A stretch of DNA of 28,510 nucleotides from Methanolobus sp. UBA118 (GCA_002508635.1 DACO01000009.1:1866-30375), one strand, 5' to 3'; shown: positions 1 to 8,098, numbered from the stretch's first letter. A program made the numbers and translations. The notes: a model not told the origin generated them from the sequence alone.

Positions 1-266
1 GAGGCCATTGTCTGGGATGTTGTGAAACGCACATTAACTATTGCATCGGCATCCAGTTTTTCTGCTTCTTCAATCATGCGTTGCATTGCTTCATCTCTGG
101 ATGTTTTGAGCATTTTTGAGTAACCTTTAAGTTCCCCTCCGACTACATTCTTCAGAGCTGCCCCTATATCGCTACCGATATGTCTCGATTGTACTGTATT
201 TCCCATCATGATACCAAGGATTTTTTGTTGCTTTCCATCAACGGTTTCAGTAGTAGTGGTTATCAA
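1..266 (-). CDS. UPF0145 (YbjQ/DUF74) family protein, 3' part cut by window edge
   Basis: The minus-strand reading frame from a TTG at 266 gives 88 complete codons and runs off the window at position 1. The product begins LITTTTETVDGK and contains the family signatures GNTVQSRHIGSDIGAALKN and AEKLDADAIVNVRF, typical of UPF0145/YbjQ, a small (about 105 aa) pentamer-forming family described as putative heavy-metal binding. The TTG is preferred because GGAG lies about 8 bases upstream and the nearest upstream ATG is in another frame and stops at once. The function is not established. The gene follows the MscS gene on the same strand by 76 bases and may be co-transcribed with it. The family call is firm; the start is fairly sure. 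Confidence 0.85.
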   Translation of the reverse strand, partial: MITTTTETVDGKQQKILGIMMGNTVQSRHIGSDIGAALKNVVGGELKGYSKMLKTSRDEAMQRMIEEAEKLDADAIVNVRFTTSQTMA

Positions 267-342
267 GATAGGCTCTCCATGACAAGATTTTTATTATTAG
301 AATTTCTATGTAAAAAATAACAAAAAAAGTTATTGGATGTAA

Positions 343-1140
343 TCACTCTTTATCGAGGTGGACATCCAGCTGAGGGAATGGAATTTCTATTCCAAGTTCT
401 CTGTAGGTCTTGAATATGTTTTCTGTGAGTTCTTTCTTTACATTCCAGAGATCCTCTGTTTTTGTCCAGGCACGAAGCTGCAGGTTTACAGAGGAATCTG
501 CAAGTTCGGTTGTCATTACTGCAGGGGCAGGGTCTGACAGCACTTTACTGTGGGATTTCATTGTTTCAATGGCAATTTCAATGGCCCTATCTATGTTGGA
601 GCTGTAACTTATTCCTACATCAACACTTACTCTTCTGGTGGGCAGGCGTGTTGCATTGATGATAGGGTTTCCCCATACAAGCTTATTAGGGATAGTGATG
701 AATTTGTTATCGGGTGCAAGAAGTTCGGTAGCCATAATCCCAACGCCCGAAACAGTTCCAGAGATACCGTTTATTTCTACGTATTCATTTTTATCTATGG
801 GGCGAAGTGCAGCAATCCATATTCCTGCACCCAGATTTGTGAGTGTATCCTGCATCCCGAATCCAAGGATCAATCCAATCACGGCTGACAATCCCAGGAC
901 TGCAGGTCCGACATCAAAATTCAATGTGGACAATGTGGCAAGGATTACAATAACGTAGAGAAGAATGCTGAAAAATCTTGCCAGGAAGTCAATTACAAGT
1001 GAAGGTAATTTTGTTCTGGAGATGCTGTCTTTAAACATTCCTGTCAGGATGCGGGCAATGATATAGCCTGCAACCAGTACTATCAGGGCCGCTCCGATGT
1101 CCCATACTGTAAGGTTGTTGAATTGAAACATTTCTGCCAT
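343..1140 (-). CDS. mscS: Small-conductance mechanosensitive channel, MscS family
   Basis: A 265-aa membrane channel that would open under membrane tension and release solutes during hypo-osmotic shock. Hydrophobic segments lie at about residues 14-36 (TM1), 50-72 (TM2) and 78-113 (TM3). TM3 carries the Gly/Ala-rich pore-helix pattern of MscS (GLSAVIGLILGFGMQDTLTN, then GAG). The beta domain follows (EYVEINGISGTVSGVGIMAT, with IPN near 150) and a C-terminal alpha/beta domain ends at about 260. The length matches the short MscS class. An excellent ribosome binding site (AAGGAGG, about 6 bases upstream) fixes the ATG at 1140. A TATA-like element at 1189-1200 lies just upstream, so it probably has its own promoter although it lies behind DUF1284 on the same strand. 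Confidence 0.93.
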   Translation of the reverse strand: MAEMFQFNNLTVWDIGAALIVLVAGYIIARILTGMFKDSISRTKLPSLVIDFLARFFSILLYVIVILATLSTLNFDVGPAVLGLSAVIGLILGFGMQDTLTNLGAGIWIAALRPIDKNEYVEINGISGTVSGVGIMATELLAPDNKFITIPNKLVWGNPIINATRLPTRRVSVDVGISYSSNIDRAIEIAIETMKSHSKVLSDPAPAVMTTELADSSVNLQLRAWTKTEDLWNVKKELTENIFKTYRELGIEIPFPQLDVHLDKE

Positions 1141-1188
1141 TCTATCCTCCTTGAATCAATTTATACTCTACAAAGAAAATGGGGGCAT

Positions 1189-1200
1189 AGGTATATAAAA
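1189..1200 (-). promoter_or_regulatory. TATA-type promoter of the MscS gene
   Basis: On the minus strand the sequence reads TTTTATATACC, an archaeal TATA-box-like element, about 50 bases upstream of the ATG at 1140. That predicts transcription starting about 25 bases downstream and a short leader that contains the AAGGAGG ribosome binding site. This is inferred from sequence only. Confidence 0.45.
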
Positions 1201-1234
1201 CAGATGTTACTTGGACTTCAAGGTATGTTTTGCA

Positions 1235-1651
1235 TTATATGCCAATAATTCTTTTTTTACAGTAGCCGAGACTGTACCATTGGCATTCAGAACAAATATT
1301 ATCGAATTTTTCTTCATCGATATATTTCAGTTTTTTAAGAATTTCGCTGTACAGGTAATGTTTTCCAAAATAAATTCCAAGAGAATCAGCTACTTTTCTG
1401 TCGAGCATTTTGACTTTCGTTTCAACTTCACAACCAATAAGACTTATTTTAGTATTTTCGCTTTGTGAATCAATGATTTCCAGTCTGGGGCAGGCTGTGC
1501 AAATGCAATCCGGAGTATTTGTGACCTCTATCAGGAGATCGCAGCTGTTTAGTTTTTCAATAATGTTTTCCATATTCTCTATAAATTGTTCAGAATAACC
1601 CTTCCCGATGAAGCCCTGGATGCAAAATATATGGTGTGCCCGGATTTGCAT
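1235..1651 (-). CDS. DUF1284 family cysteine-rich protein
   Basis: A 138-aa soluble protein beginning MQIRAHHIFCIQGF, the RAHH..C start typical of DUF1284. Nine cysteines occur at 10, 37, 49, 51, 54, 74, 120, 123 and 131. The CICTAC cluster (49-54) and the C-terminal CSEC...C group (120-131) look like metal or iron-sulfur ligands, but no ligand assignment can be proved from sequence. The function is unknown; the family is common in methanogens and anaerobic bacteria. It lies 43 bases downstream of the FAS1 gene on the same strand, so a short operon is possible. No strong ribosome binding site is seen before the ATG. Confidence 0.8.
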   Translation of the reverse strand: MQIRAHHIFCIQGFIGKGYSEQFIENMENIIEKLNSCDLLIEVTNTPDCICTACPRLEIIDSQSENTKISLIGCEVETKVKMLDRKVADSLGIYFGKHYLYSEILKKLKYIDEEKFDNICSECQWYSLGYCKKRIIGI

Positions 1652-1694
1652 TTTTCATCCACATCTAAGAAAGTTAATGGGAAATGAGTACTAT

Positions 1695-2102
1695 TCAGGG
1701 TACGAGAATATCTCCTATGGAATGTATGATTCCATTGCTGCATTCGATATCAGGTTTAAGGATTGGCGTGTTTTCCACAAATATTTTCCCCTCGTTTTCT
1801 CTCAACCTCAATTTGTTGCCTCCTGTAGTAGTCAATGTGGCCTGTTTGCGGAGATCTTCACTGCTGTATTTTCCTTCTACTATATGGTAACTAATAATAT
1901 CCCTAAGGTAATTAAGATCTTCAAAGGCATCATCTATTACTGAATCAGGAATGGGTTCAAAAGCACTTTCCACTGGCGCAAAAATGGTGTAAGGCCCTTC
2001 TGTAGAGTACTTTTCCGTAAGGTCAAGTGCTTTGGCTGCTTTTAAAAGGGTGGGAAATTCTCCTATGTCCTTTGCGGTTTGGATAAGGTCCTTTGATTCC
2101 AT
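1695..2102 (-). CDS. Fasciclin (FAS1) domain protein without signal peptide
   Basis: The 135-aa product is a single FAS1 domain. It has the N-terminal helix with LLKAAKALDL, the conserved H1-like box YTIFAPVESAFEPIP at about 38-52, the central YHIVEGKYSSEDL at about 72-84, and the C-terminal H2-like box SNGIIHSIGDILVP. FAS1 domains are adhesion modules and are usually exported. Here no signal peptide or membrane segment is seen, so the protein should be cytoplasmic unless exported by another route. It starts 29 bases after the symporter-KH gene and precedes DUF1284 on the same strand. The family call is strong; the biological role is unknown. Confidence 0.88.
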   Translation of the reverse strand: MESKDLIQTAKDIGEFPTLLKAAKALDLTEKYSTEGPYTIFAPVESAFEPIPDSVIDDAFEDLNYLRDIISYHIVEGKYSSEDLRKQATLTTTGGNKLRLRENEGKIFVENTPILKPDIECSNGIIHSIGDILVP

Positions 2103-2131
2103 TCTTGTTTCCCGTAGCTAATTTTGTCTGA

Positions 2132-3964
2132 TTAATAGGAATCCAGCTGAGCTTGCATCAACTCTTTGTGTTTTTTTTCAAGGAAACTGTACACCGGGCC
2201 ATGATTTGCTCCTTCTATGAGCATTTCGATTGCAGTTCTCATAATTTGGATTTGCTCCGGGTACCCTATGAAACTGACTGTTTTTCCATAGATTGAGATT
2301 TTCACTCCGATGAGGTTTTCAGCAATTTCTCGGGTTTTACCCCCTTTGCCTATAATCCTGCCCTTTAGGCGAGTCATTTCCTTATTTGTAGATGCGTATT
2401 TTGAAAGATCAATAACCTCCAACATCAGCAGATCATCATCCAGCATAGGTATTGTTTTTTCAGGGTTGAATCCTCTTCCAATGGCTTTGATTGTTTCGAT
2501 GGCTCTGAGGGTTCCTACGGGGTCATCTCCCTGTATGACTTCTACACTCCCATTTTCCCCGATAGAAGGTCCTGGCATTTCATGTTTTTTAAACTCGGAA
2601 GGTTCTTCGAATGCGGTCTCTTTTCCGTCCACCCATTTGTCCATTACCACACAGGTAACGATATCCCCTGTCACGTTCACAGCCGTACGGCTCATGTCAA
2701 GGATTCTGTCCACACCGATTATCAGGGCAATTCCGGCGGTGGGCACGCCTACGGTACTCAAGATCATTGCCAGGATGACAATACCGACTCCCGGAGTAGA
2801 CGGTGTTCCTATGGAGGCCCCTACAACAGTCACCATCAGGAGTAGCAGTGCTCCAAAACCAAGGTCCACCCCGAATACCTGTGCCAGGAAGACAGCTGCA
2901 ATACTCTGGTATAGAGCCGTACCGTTCATGTTTATCGTTGCTCCAAGGGGTACCACGAACTGGGAAATGGATGATCTGACACCAAGTTTCTCCTCAGCCG
3001 TCTTGATGGACAGGGGCATCACAGCGGCAGAACTTGATGTGGAGAAGGCAAGCAGTAATACATCCCTGGACGACTGGAGAAAGCTGATAGGATTCTTTCT
3101 TGCCACGGTAGCCACTATCAGCATATAGAACAGCAGTAACATCAAAAGTCCAAGCAGTACTGTCCCCACATATACCAGCATTCCAAGCAGTGCATCAACT
3201 CCAAGGTTAATCGTGAACTTGCATATCAGCCCGAATACGGCTATCGGTGCAAGCAACATGCTCCAGCGCACAACCGTCATGCTCACTTCCTGCAACGAGC
3301 CAAGTAGTTCCAGCAAGGGCCTTGATTGCTTTGGAGCCATTGATATCAGGGCCACACCTATTATTATCGAGAATATCACAACCTGAAGCATCTGTCCCGT
3401 GGCAAGTGCACCTAGTGGATTTGTCGGCAGTATGGTGGAGATCATGCCCGGAACGTCAGCAACCTCAGGAGTACTGAAAGTTTCTTCGGCTACCTGTACG
3501 GTTTCCGAACCCATGGTCTGCTGGACCGTGTCCGTACTGATATAGGTACCCGGATCGATCGTCATGGCCAAGCCCAGACCGATCATTATAGCGATGGCTG
3601 TTGTCACCAGGAAATATGCTACAGTACGCAGACCCACTTTTTTTAGCTGCTCCATATCCTCACCGGCGGCAATACCCAGTATGATCGAGGCAACCACCAG
3701 AGGCACGACTATCATCTGTAGCAGGGCAAGGAAGATGTATCCCGGAAGTGCCAGCCATTCTCCTATCACGTATGAGGTCTGTGGATCTATCAGACCTGCG
3801 GAAGGACCGAGTACAAGGCCGCTAATAATTCCAAGAAACATACCAAGAAGGATCTTAAGCCATAGTCTGCCTTCAACAAGTGCGTTCAGTTGATAATGCA
3901 GATGTTTCAATGATCGGGGATGTACAATAGAGAGGGGGTCGCGTAAGTTGTATCTTCCTGACAT
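2132..3964 (-). CDS. Na+/H+-dicarboxylate (DAACS) symporter fused to Dim2/Pno1-like KH domain
   Basis: A 610-aa fusion. Residues about 30-445 are a complete dicarboxylate/amino acid:cation symporter of the GltP/DctA type: multiple membrane helices, the serine-rich hairpin SSSAA (310-314), PLGATINMNGTALYQ (339-353), GTPSTPG (387-393) and DRILDMSRTAVNVTGD (419-434). After a short hydrophilic linker, residues about 469-610 match the archaeal ribosome-biogenesis KH protein Dim2/Pno1. They include the tail of its first KH domain (GDDPVGTLRAIETIKAIGRG), the connecting LDDD..MLEVIDLSKYA, a full second KH domain with the RNA-contacting GRIIGKGGKTRE (535-546), and the C-terminal EMLIEGANHGPVYSFLE. The first half of KH1, with its GxxG loop, is missing. 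The frame is continuous with no stop. A TATA element at 4026-4037 lies upstream. Transport plus cytoplasmic RNA binding is an inference; the substrate is unknown. Confidence 0.88.
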   Translation of the reverse strand: MSGRYNLRDPLSIVHPRSLKHLHYQLNALVEGRLWLKILLGMFLGIISGLVLGPSAGLIDPQTSYVIGEWLALPGYIFLALLQMIVVPLVVASIILGIAAGEDMEQLKKVGLRTVAYFLVTTAIAIMIGLGLAMTIDPGTYISTDTVQQTMGSETVQVAEETFSTPEVADVPGMISTILPTNPLGALATGQMLQVVIFSIIIGVALISMAPKQSRPLLELLGSLQEVSMTVVRWSMLLAPIAVFGLICKFTINLGVDALLGMLVYVGTVLLGLLMLLLFYMLIVATVARKNPISFLQSSRDVLLLAFSTSSSAAVMPLSIKTAEEKLGVRSSISQFVVPLGATINMNGTALYQSIAAVFLAQVFGVDLGFGALLLLMVTVVGASIGTPSTPGVGIVILAMILSTVGVPTAGIALIIGVDRILDMSRTAVNVTGDIVTCVVMDKWVDGKETAFEEPSEFKKHEMPGPSIGENGSVEVIQGDDPVGTLRAIETIKAIGRGFNPEKTIPMLDDDLLMLEVIDLSKYASTNKEMTRLKGRIIGKGGKTREIAENLIGVKISIYGKTVSFIGYPEQIQIMRTAIEMLIEGANHGPVYSFLEKKHKELMQAQLDSY

Positions 3965-4025
3965 GTTATTGAGTGTTCAACTCATGATTAAAGGCGTTTT
4001 TGGTGTAAAAATCTGTAGGTTCGGG

Positions 4026-4037
4026 ATTTTTATATAC
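4026..4037 (-). promoter_or_regulatory. TATA-type promoter of the symporter-KH gene
   Basis: On the minus strand the sequence reads AGTATATAAAAATCC, a strong archaeal TATA-like box, about 62 bases upstream of the ATG at 3964. It overlaps the stop codon of the preceding DUF5658 gene. It predicts a leader of about 40 bases. No Shine-Dalgarno sequence is evident before the ATG. Confidence 0.5.
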
Positions 4038-4485
4038 TATAAATAAAACTATATATTGGAACCCATAGACCGCTGATTACCAGCAAATTATTGATGACCA
4101 CCATTATGCCCAGCAGGGTAATCATATGTCTTGTAATATCCCACATTGAGCGATGGCCACGTCTTTTAAGATACAGGTAGTCTAGAAAACAAAAGCAAAT
4201 GAAAATCAATTTCAGCATTAAAATGCTATAGTATCCGAAATAATCAAGGAGTACTGCAATCAGAAAATTCGCTTCATAGCCCATTCCGTTTTCAATAGCA
4301 AATATGGTTGTAAGCAAATCGCCCAGGACATAAAAGATAAGAACATACCTCAGATCGTGTAAAAATTCATTAATATTCACATTTTCCCATAGTGAACACA
4401 ACTTACAGTAAGTACTATTAGATCCTGAGAACAACTCCAAGATTCTCCCCCCATTTCCCTGAATAAATATTATGGTCCGAGGCAC
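4030..4485 (-). CDS. DUF5658-like small membrane protein
   Basis: A 151-aa protein. From about residue 47 onward it follows the DUF5658 pattern: a first membrane helix with VLGDLLTTIFAIENGMGYEAN, then a second helix containing LKLIFICFCFLDYLYLKRR, then a third hydrophobic segment (about 122-148) near the C terminus. The function of this family is unknown. The N-terminal 35 residues are not hydrophobic and look poorly constrained. A GGGGGGAG ribosome binding site lies inside the frame, so the true start may be a TTG at 4440 or 4434 rather than the GTG at 4485. The gene ends inside the promoter of the symporter-KH gene. Confidence 0.65.
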   Translation of the reverse strand: MPRTIIFIQGNGGRILELFSGSNSTYCKLCSLWENVNINEFLHDLRYVLIFYVLGDLLTTIFAIENGMGYEANFLIAVLLDYFGYYSILMLKLIFICFCFLDYLYLKRRGHRSMWDITRHMITLLGIMVVINNLLVISGLWVPIYSFIYSI

Positions 4486-4636
4486 TTAAAAATTTGAGAA
4501 ACTTTGTTCAGAATAAGTGATTAAATAATTTTGAAACTATGTTATTAATTACTGGAATAAGAACTCTGACATCAAATTGTACAATTTTAGCAATTGTTAT
4601 TTAGATAGAAAACAGAGTATGTAATGGGGGATAACT

Positions 4637-5038
4637 ATGATACCGTTAATTGTGCCACTTATAATGTTTCTGGGCTCACTTTACAAAATGCTCAAGCAGC
4701 CTGAATTCAAAAGTTTTTTTGTACTGGTACTGATCACTCTTATTTTTGGCAGTGTTGCCTACCACTTTATAGAGGGATGGAGCTGGCTTGATTCCTTTTA
4801 TTTTTCTGTGATAGCTCTTACGACCATAGGTTTTGGGGATTTTGCGCCCACAACAGATCTTGGTAAGGTCTTCACCATCATCTATGTATTCATTGGTCTT
4901 GGGATACTTCTGGGCTTTGTTAATGCCAGCGCCGAGTATTTCAGGAGAAGACAGAAGGAAAGAGTAAGCAGAAGAAGGAAGATACACCGAAGAAATCCGG
5001 AAAGTAACATGGAAGTGCAAGAAGAAGATATTGAATAG
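4637..5038 (+). CDS. Two-transmembrane potassium channel (ion-transport-2), no RCK domain
   Basis: A 133-aa K+ channel subunit. It has an outer membrane helix at about 24-43, a pore helix and the selectivity filter TTIGFGD at 62-68, and an inner helix at about 76-98 with Gly residues at 87 and 89 that could form the gating hinge. It ends in a highly basic then acidic tail (FRRRQKERVSRRRK, about 102-115). The filter is TIGFGD rather than the commoner TVGYGD; such variants still conduct K+ in known families. There is no regulatory RCK domain and no RCK gene next door. It would work as a tetramer in the membrane. The GGGGGAT ribosome binding site 6 bases upstream supports the ATG at 4637. Confidence 0.9.
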   Translation: MIPLIVPLIMFLGSLYKMLKQPEFKSFFVLVLITLIFGSVAYHFIEGWSWLDSFYFSVIALTTIGFGDFAPTTDLGKVFTIIYVFIGLGILLGFVNASAEYFRRRQKERVSRRRKIHRRNPESNMEVQEEDIE

Positions 5039-5142
5039 ATTTGAGATTTTTAGTCAATATCTCGGAATCCGAAGTTATGCATTTCACCTCTTTATCTATA
5101 AGCTTTTATTTTTGAAATCGTATGGTAAAGCGGAGAATTATT

Positions 5143-5436
5143 ATGCAGGAACTAGCTGACAAACTACCGGAAACGATTGACGCCTTTTCACAGTTGAGAT
5201 CAAGCATATTCAAAGACAGTGCCCTTAATGTGAAGACAAAGGAATTAATTGCCATTGCATCCGCAGTACTGATGAGATGTGAGAAGTGTGTGGAGATACA
5301 CTCTCAGAGGGCTCTGGACAACGGAGCTACAAAAAATGAGATTGCTGAGGCTATTTCAGTTGCAATGTTCATTGCCGGAGGATCCCAGCTTCACTGGACG
5401 GATGTGTACGACAGGATACTGGAAGATTCCGAATAG
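5143..5436 (+). CDS. AhpD-like / carboxymuconolactone decarboxylase family protein
   Basis: A 97-aa protein of the CMD/AhpD-like alkylhydroperoxidase superfamily, with the signature RCEKCVEIH. The CxxC is at residues 46 and 49 and the His at 53, the redox-active disulfide and proton relay of this fold. Short single-domain members usually assemble into hexamers. Cytoplasmic peroxide reduction or disulfide chemistry is the family expectation; the actual substrate is unknown. An upstream in-frame ATG at 5122 exists, but GGAG 7 bases before the ATG at 5143 marks the latter as the likely start. A TATA-like stretch (about 5093-5110) precedes it. It converges on the DHFR-like gene. Confidence 0.88.
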   Translation: MQELADKLPETIDAFSQLRSSIFKDSALNVKTKELIAIASAVLMRCEKCVEIHSQRALDNGATKNEIAEAISVAMFIAGGSQLHWTDVYDRILEDSE

Positions 5437-5457
5437 AAAGCTGGAGCTCCGGATTAA

Positions 5458-5976
5458 TTATATCAATATCCTGTAGTACAATTGTACAAGCCCGCTTTCA
5501 AAACTTACATCGTTAATAAGTTCCATACGAACTTCTTTTTTTATCCGGTCAAAAAGAGGGATTCCATTTCCCAGAATGACCGGATGGATCGAAAGGATAA
5601 TCTCATCGATAAGATCCTGTTCAAGAAAAAGTCTGATTATCTGCGAGCCACCCACAAGCCAGACATCATCGCTTTCAGACCGTCGTAGAGAATCGGTGAA
5701 TTTTACAATATCTCCTGATACAAACTCTGGCTTATCGGTAACTTGCAAAGAAGTATCCTGTCTTGTGAAAATGATAGATCTCTTATCTTTATAGGGATAG
5801 TCACCGAATTCCAGCACCTTATCGTACGTCTTTCTTCCCATGAGTACTGTCCCTATGGAATTATAGAACTCATGATATCCATAATCCCCATCCGTAAAAA
5901 GCCAGTCCACACTACCATCGGGACGGGCGATATAGCCATCGAGACTTGATGCAATGAATAGTTTTAATTTTCCCAC
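5458..5976 (-). CDS. Dihydrofolate reductase-like (RibD C-terminal) family protein
   Basis: A 172-aa protein of the DHFR/RibD C-terminal superfamily, resembling the YyaP/YwjB group. The start KLKLFIASSLDGYIARPDGS is the family's N-terminal strand and loop. VLMGRKTYDKVLEF (about 44-57) is the nucleotide-binding MGRxTY region, and VWLVGGSQIIRLFLEQDLIDE (about 101-121) carries the GG motif of the NADPH site. The reductase substrate cannot be told; members include riboflavin-pathway and pterin reductases. It starts with GTG behind a GGGGCGGA ribosome binding site. It lies 24 bases downstream of the methyltransferase gene on the same strand, so co-transcription is possible. Confidence 0.85.
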   Translation of the reverse strand: MGKLKLFIASSLDGYIARPDGSVDWLFTDGDYGYHEFYNSIGTVLMGRKTYDKVLEFGDYPYKDKRSIIFTRQDTSLQVTDKPEFVSGDIVKFTDSLRRSESDDVWLVGGSQIIRLFLEQDLIDEIILSIHPVILGNGIPLFDRIKKEVRMELINDVSFESGLVQLYYRILI

Positions 5977-6000
5977 GTTTCCGCCCCATTCCTGTTCATT

Positions 6001-7038
6001 TTACAACAACCCTTTCTCAATATAGTACTCATCCCTGGCATCCACAAGTGCCTGGATATTGGCTGTGGGGGTACGTGGCGCTATACCACAACCGGGAGCA
6101 AGGATATCCACTCCGCCCTCTATACACTGTTTTGCTTCCTTTTTGATATTCTCGTGGGATTTTGCAAGCAGTGTTGCAGCAGGTGAGACGTTACCTATCA
6201 GACAGGCTCTACTACCTATGATCTCCTTTGCATATCTTGCATCCACTTTCTCCTCCAGACTTAGTCCCTGGAACCCGGACACAGCCAGCCCTTCAAGTAT
6301 ATCCGTGGCATCTCCGCATATGTGAAGCAATTTCAGTCCTTTCATCTTCGATGTTAATGAACGGTACATGGGAAGTACAATAGATTCGAATAGAGGAGGT
6401 GGGAGAAGATCAGGACCGGCTTCAGAGTCAATGATTATGACCGCATCTGCTCCATTCTCATAAAGTGCGTTGGCATATTCTCCGCAAACAGCCTCACCGA
6501 TTGCGAGCAACTCCTGGAATACTTCAGGTTCGGTGATGCACCAGCGCAGGTAATTGTTTGCACCCGCCACATAAAAGGCAGTGGCAGCAGGTCCGATCAT
6601 TCCGGCTATTATCGGAACATCATCACCCATCCTGTCCTTTATTATTCCCGTGGCTTCGATGACAGTTCTTATACTGTCGCTTTCCAGCAGATTACCGGGA
6701 ATTTCCAGTTCCTTGGCATCATCTGTAGTCTTGCATGGAAAATCAAGTTCATATGGCTGGACATCAACTGAACCCTCAGCTATTGTGCATCCCAGGGCCT
6801 CTGCAATAGCGGTTGTGGAAAAGGGTAACCGCACTGCCTCAAGACCTGCAAGCTCATGACCTGCAATTGCAAGTGTTGCCATCTTTTCGGCATCATAATT
6901 TGCCTCCGACCAGAAAGCTCCGCAGGCTTCCATGAGCTCAACAGTTCCTGTTTGTGTAACCGAACATACTGGTACTTTATCAACCTCTTCTCCTTTCACA
7001 GAGCGTACAAAACGCTCTTTTAGGGTTAAATCTTCCAT
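6001..7038 (-). CDS. Methylcobamide:coenzyme M methyltransferase, MtaA/MtbA family
   Basis: A 345-aa cytoplasmic zinc enzyme of the uroporphyrinogen-decarboxylase fold. MtaA and MtbA move a methyl group from a methylated corrinoid protein to coenzyme M, the step that feeds methanol or methylamine carbon into methanogenesis. The opening LTLKERFVRSVKGEEVDKVPVC..TQTGTVELME is characteristic. The zinc ligands are visible: His239 and Cys241 in LLHICGD, and Cys317 in LAPGCGIAPRTP. The length is normal. Sequence alone does not settle MtaA (methanol) versus MtbA (methylamines), so no symbol is given. No substrate-specific methyltransferase is adjacent; the only corrinoid protein in the window is the truncated one at 11638. 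The start at 7038 has a strong GGAGG about 6 bases upstream. Confidence 0.92.
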   Translation of the reverse strand: MEDLTLKERFVRSVKGEEVDKVPVCSVTQTGTVELMEACGAFWSEANYDAEKMATLAIAGHELAGLEAVRLPFSTTAIAEALGCTIAEGSVDVQPYELDFPCKTTDDAKELEIPGNLLESDSIRTVIEATGIIKDRMGDDVPIIAGMIGPAATAFYVAGANNYLRWCITEPEVFQELLAIGEAVCGEYANALYENGADAVIIIDSEAGPDLLPPPLFESIVLPMYRSLTSKMKGLKLLHICGDATDILEGLAVSGFQGLSLEEKVDARYAKEIIGSRACLIGNVSPAATLLAKSHENIKKEAKQCIEGGVDILAPGCGIAPRTPTANIQALVDARDEYYIEKGLL

Positions 7039-7215
7039 GACGCATCCTCCGCTTGATGTACTATAATCTAAAAGAAAACTATGATTTCCGGTCAGTTATC
7101 AATGAATATCTGCCTTCATGACTTACTTTAAAGTTGCGATTTAAAGAGCAAAATAACGGTCTGAGTTTTTTCATATTCGTGATTATAGCTTGCTTGTTCT
7201 AAAAATAAAATCAGC

Positions 7216-7230
7216 TTTTAAAAATATAGA
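7216..7230 (+). promoter_or_regulatory. TATA-type promoter of the lipoprotein operon
   Basis: An AT-rich TTTTAAAAATATAG stretch lies about 55-70 bases upstream of the ATG at 7284, followed by a GAGGT ribosome binding site at 7273-7277 with 6-base spacing. This is the most plausible promoter for the two envelope genes at 7284-9034. The 245-base divergent gap must also hold the methyltransferase promoter, which I cannot place confidently. Confidence 0.35.
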
Positions 7231-7283
7231 TATAATACATAAATTTTTAAACTCCAAAGCAATTTAGCTTATGAGGTAAAATT

Positions 7284-8090
7284 ATGCATATTGTGACTAA
7301 AAAATTAATGACATTCTCTTTGCTGGCGGCATTGGTCCTGATATCAGGCTGTACTGATACCACTACCGAACCTGTTGATTCTGAAAACGTATTTCTTGAA
7401 GCTTCACCAGTGATCCTGAAGGAATTCCAGGAACAGGACATCTCGATCATTGTAACCAATAATGCTACTCAGGCACTTGAAGCTGTGAAGGTCACAGGTT
7501 TTACGCCCTTATCTGTGGTCGGAGCAGAGTCAGTGAACATTGAAGGCAGGACAGGCATCGAACCCATGCAATCAAGTCTGAATGCCAAAGTCAGCGCTCC
7601 CTCCTTTGAAACTGATCAGAACGATTCCGCTCTGACAATTAGCTATCTGTCAGGAAGCGACAGTGACGGGAAACAATCCACTGGAACAAAATCAATCACC
7701 GTTCCTGTAACCATACTTCCTGATGCAAAACTACAGTTCGTTGGTTTTGTAGAGGATATGGATTCCCTTAGCACACCTGCCGCAGAAAGCTGGGAGCTGC
7801 GTAAGGGAGAGAATGCCACCATTAAGTTCTCTGTAAGAAACGATGGTGAAACCACCATACCCGGAGGTGTCCTGACGGTTGTAGCTGATGTTGATAACAA
7901 GCTTATAGCAGACCAGGCATCCGTCCCGATCAACCAGTCAATGGCAAGAAAGGGTACTTCCTACACAAAGGGCTTACAGATCCCAATTAACGAGGATGCG
8001 CCAAACGGTGAGACTGATGTTGTTGTAAAACTGATGTACGGGGACATGATAGTAGATGAGCAGACCCTCGTACTGAAAGTTAAACTGTAG
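7284..8090 (+). CDS. Putative surface lipoprotein
   Basis: A 268-aa exported protein. Residues 1-23 form a lipoprotein signal (KK, then a hydrophobic stretch, then LISGC with Cys23 as the lipidation site). The mature part starts with a Thr/Glu-rich linker and is predominantly beta-like: residues about 36-127 and 140-268 resemble CARDB/immunoglobulin-type repeats (for example ISIIVTNNATQALEAVKVTG and IKFSVRNDGETTIPGGVLTV). No enzyme motif is seen. It is 8 bases upstream of a second exported protein of similar composition, and the two probably act together at the cell surface. I do not recognise a named family. Confidence 0.75.
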   Translation: MHIVTKKLMTFSLLAALVLISGCTDTTTEPVDSENVFLEASPVILKEFQEQDISIIVTNNATQALEAVKVTGFTPLSVVGAESVNIEGRTGIEPMQSSLNAKVSAPSFETDQNDSALTISYLSGSDSDGKQSTGTKSITVPVTILPDAKLQFVGFVEDMDSLSTPAAESWELRKGENATIKFSVRNDGETTIPGGVLTVVADVDNKLIADQASVPINQSMARKGTSYTKGLQIPINEDAPNGETDVVVKLMYGDMIVDEQTLVLKVKL

Positions 8091-8098
8091 GTCGGAAA

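Noticed and set aside
2310..3128. A 272-codon open frame on the plus strand opposite the symporter-KH gene
   Set aside because: It mirrors the coding strand, has low-complexity Ser/Pro/Thr content, matches no family and has no ribosome binding site; it is an antisense shadow.
5061..5076. Short palindrome TCGGAATCCGA after the K+ channel gene
   Set aside because: A five-base stem with a single central base is too short to support a terminator or operator.
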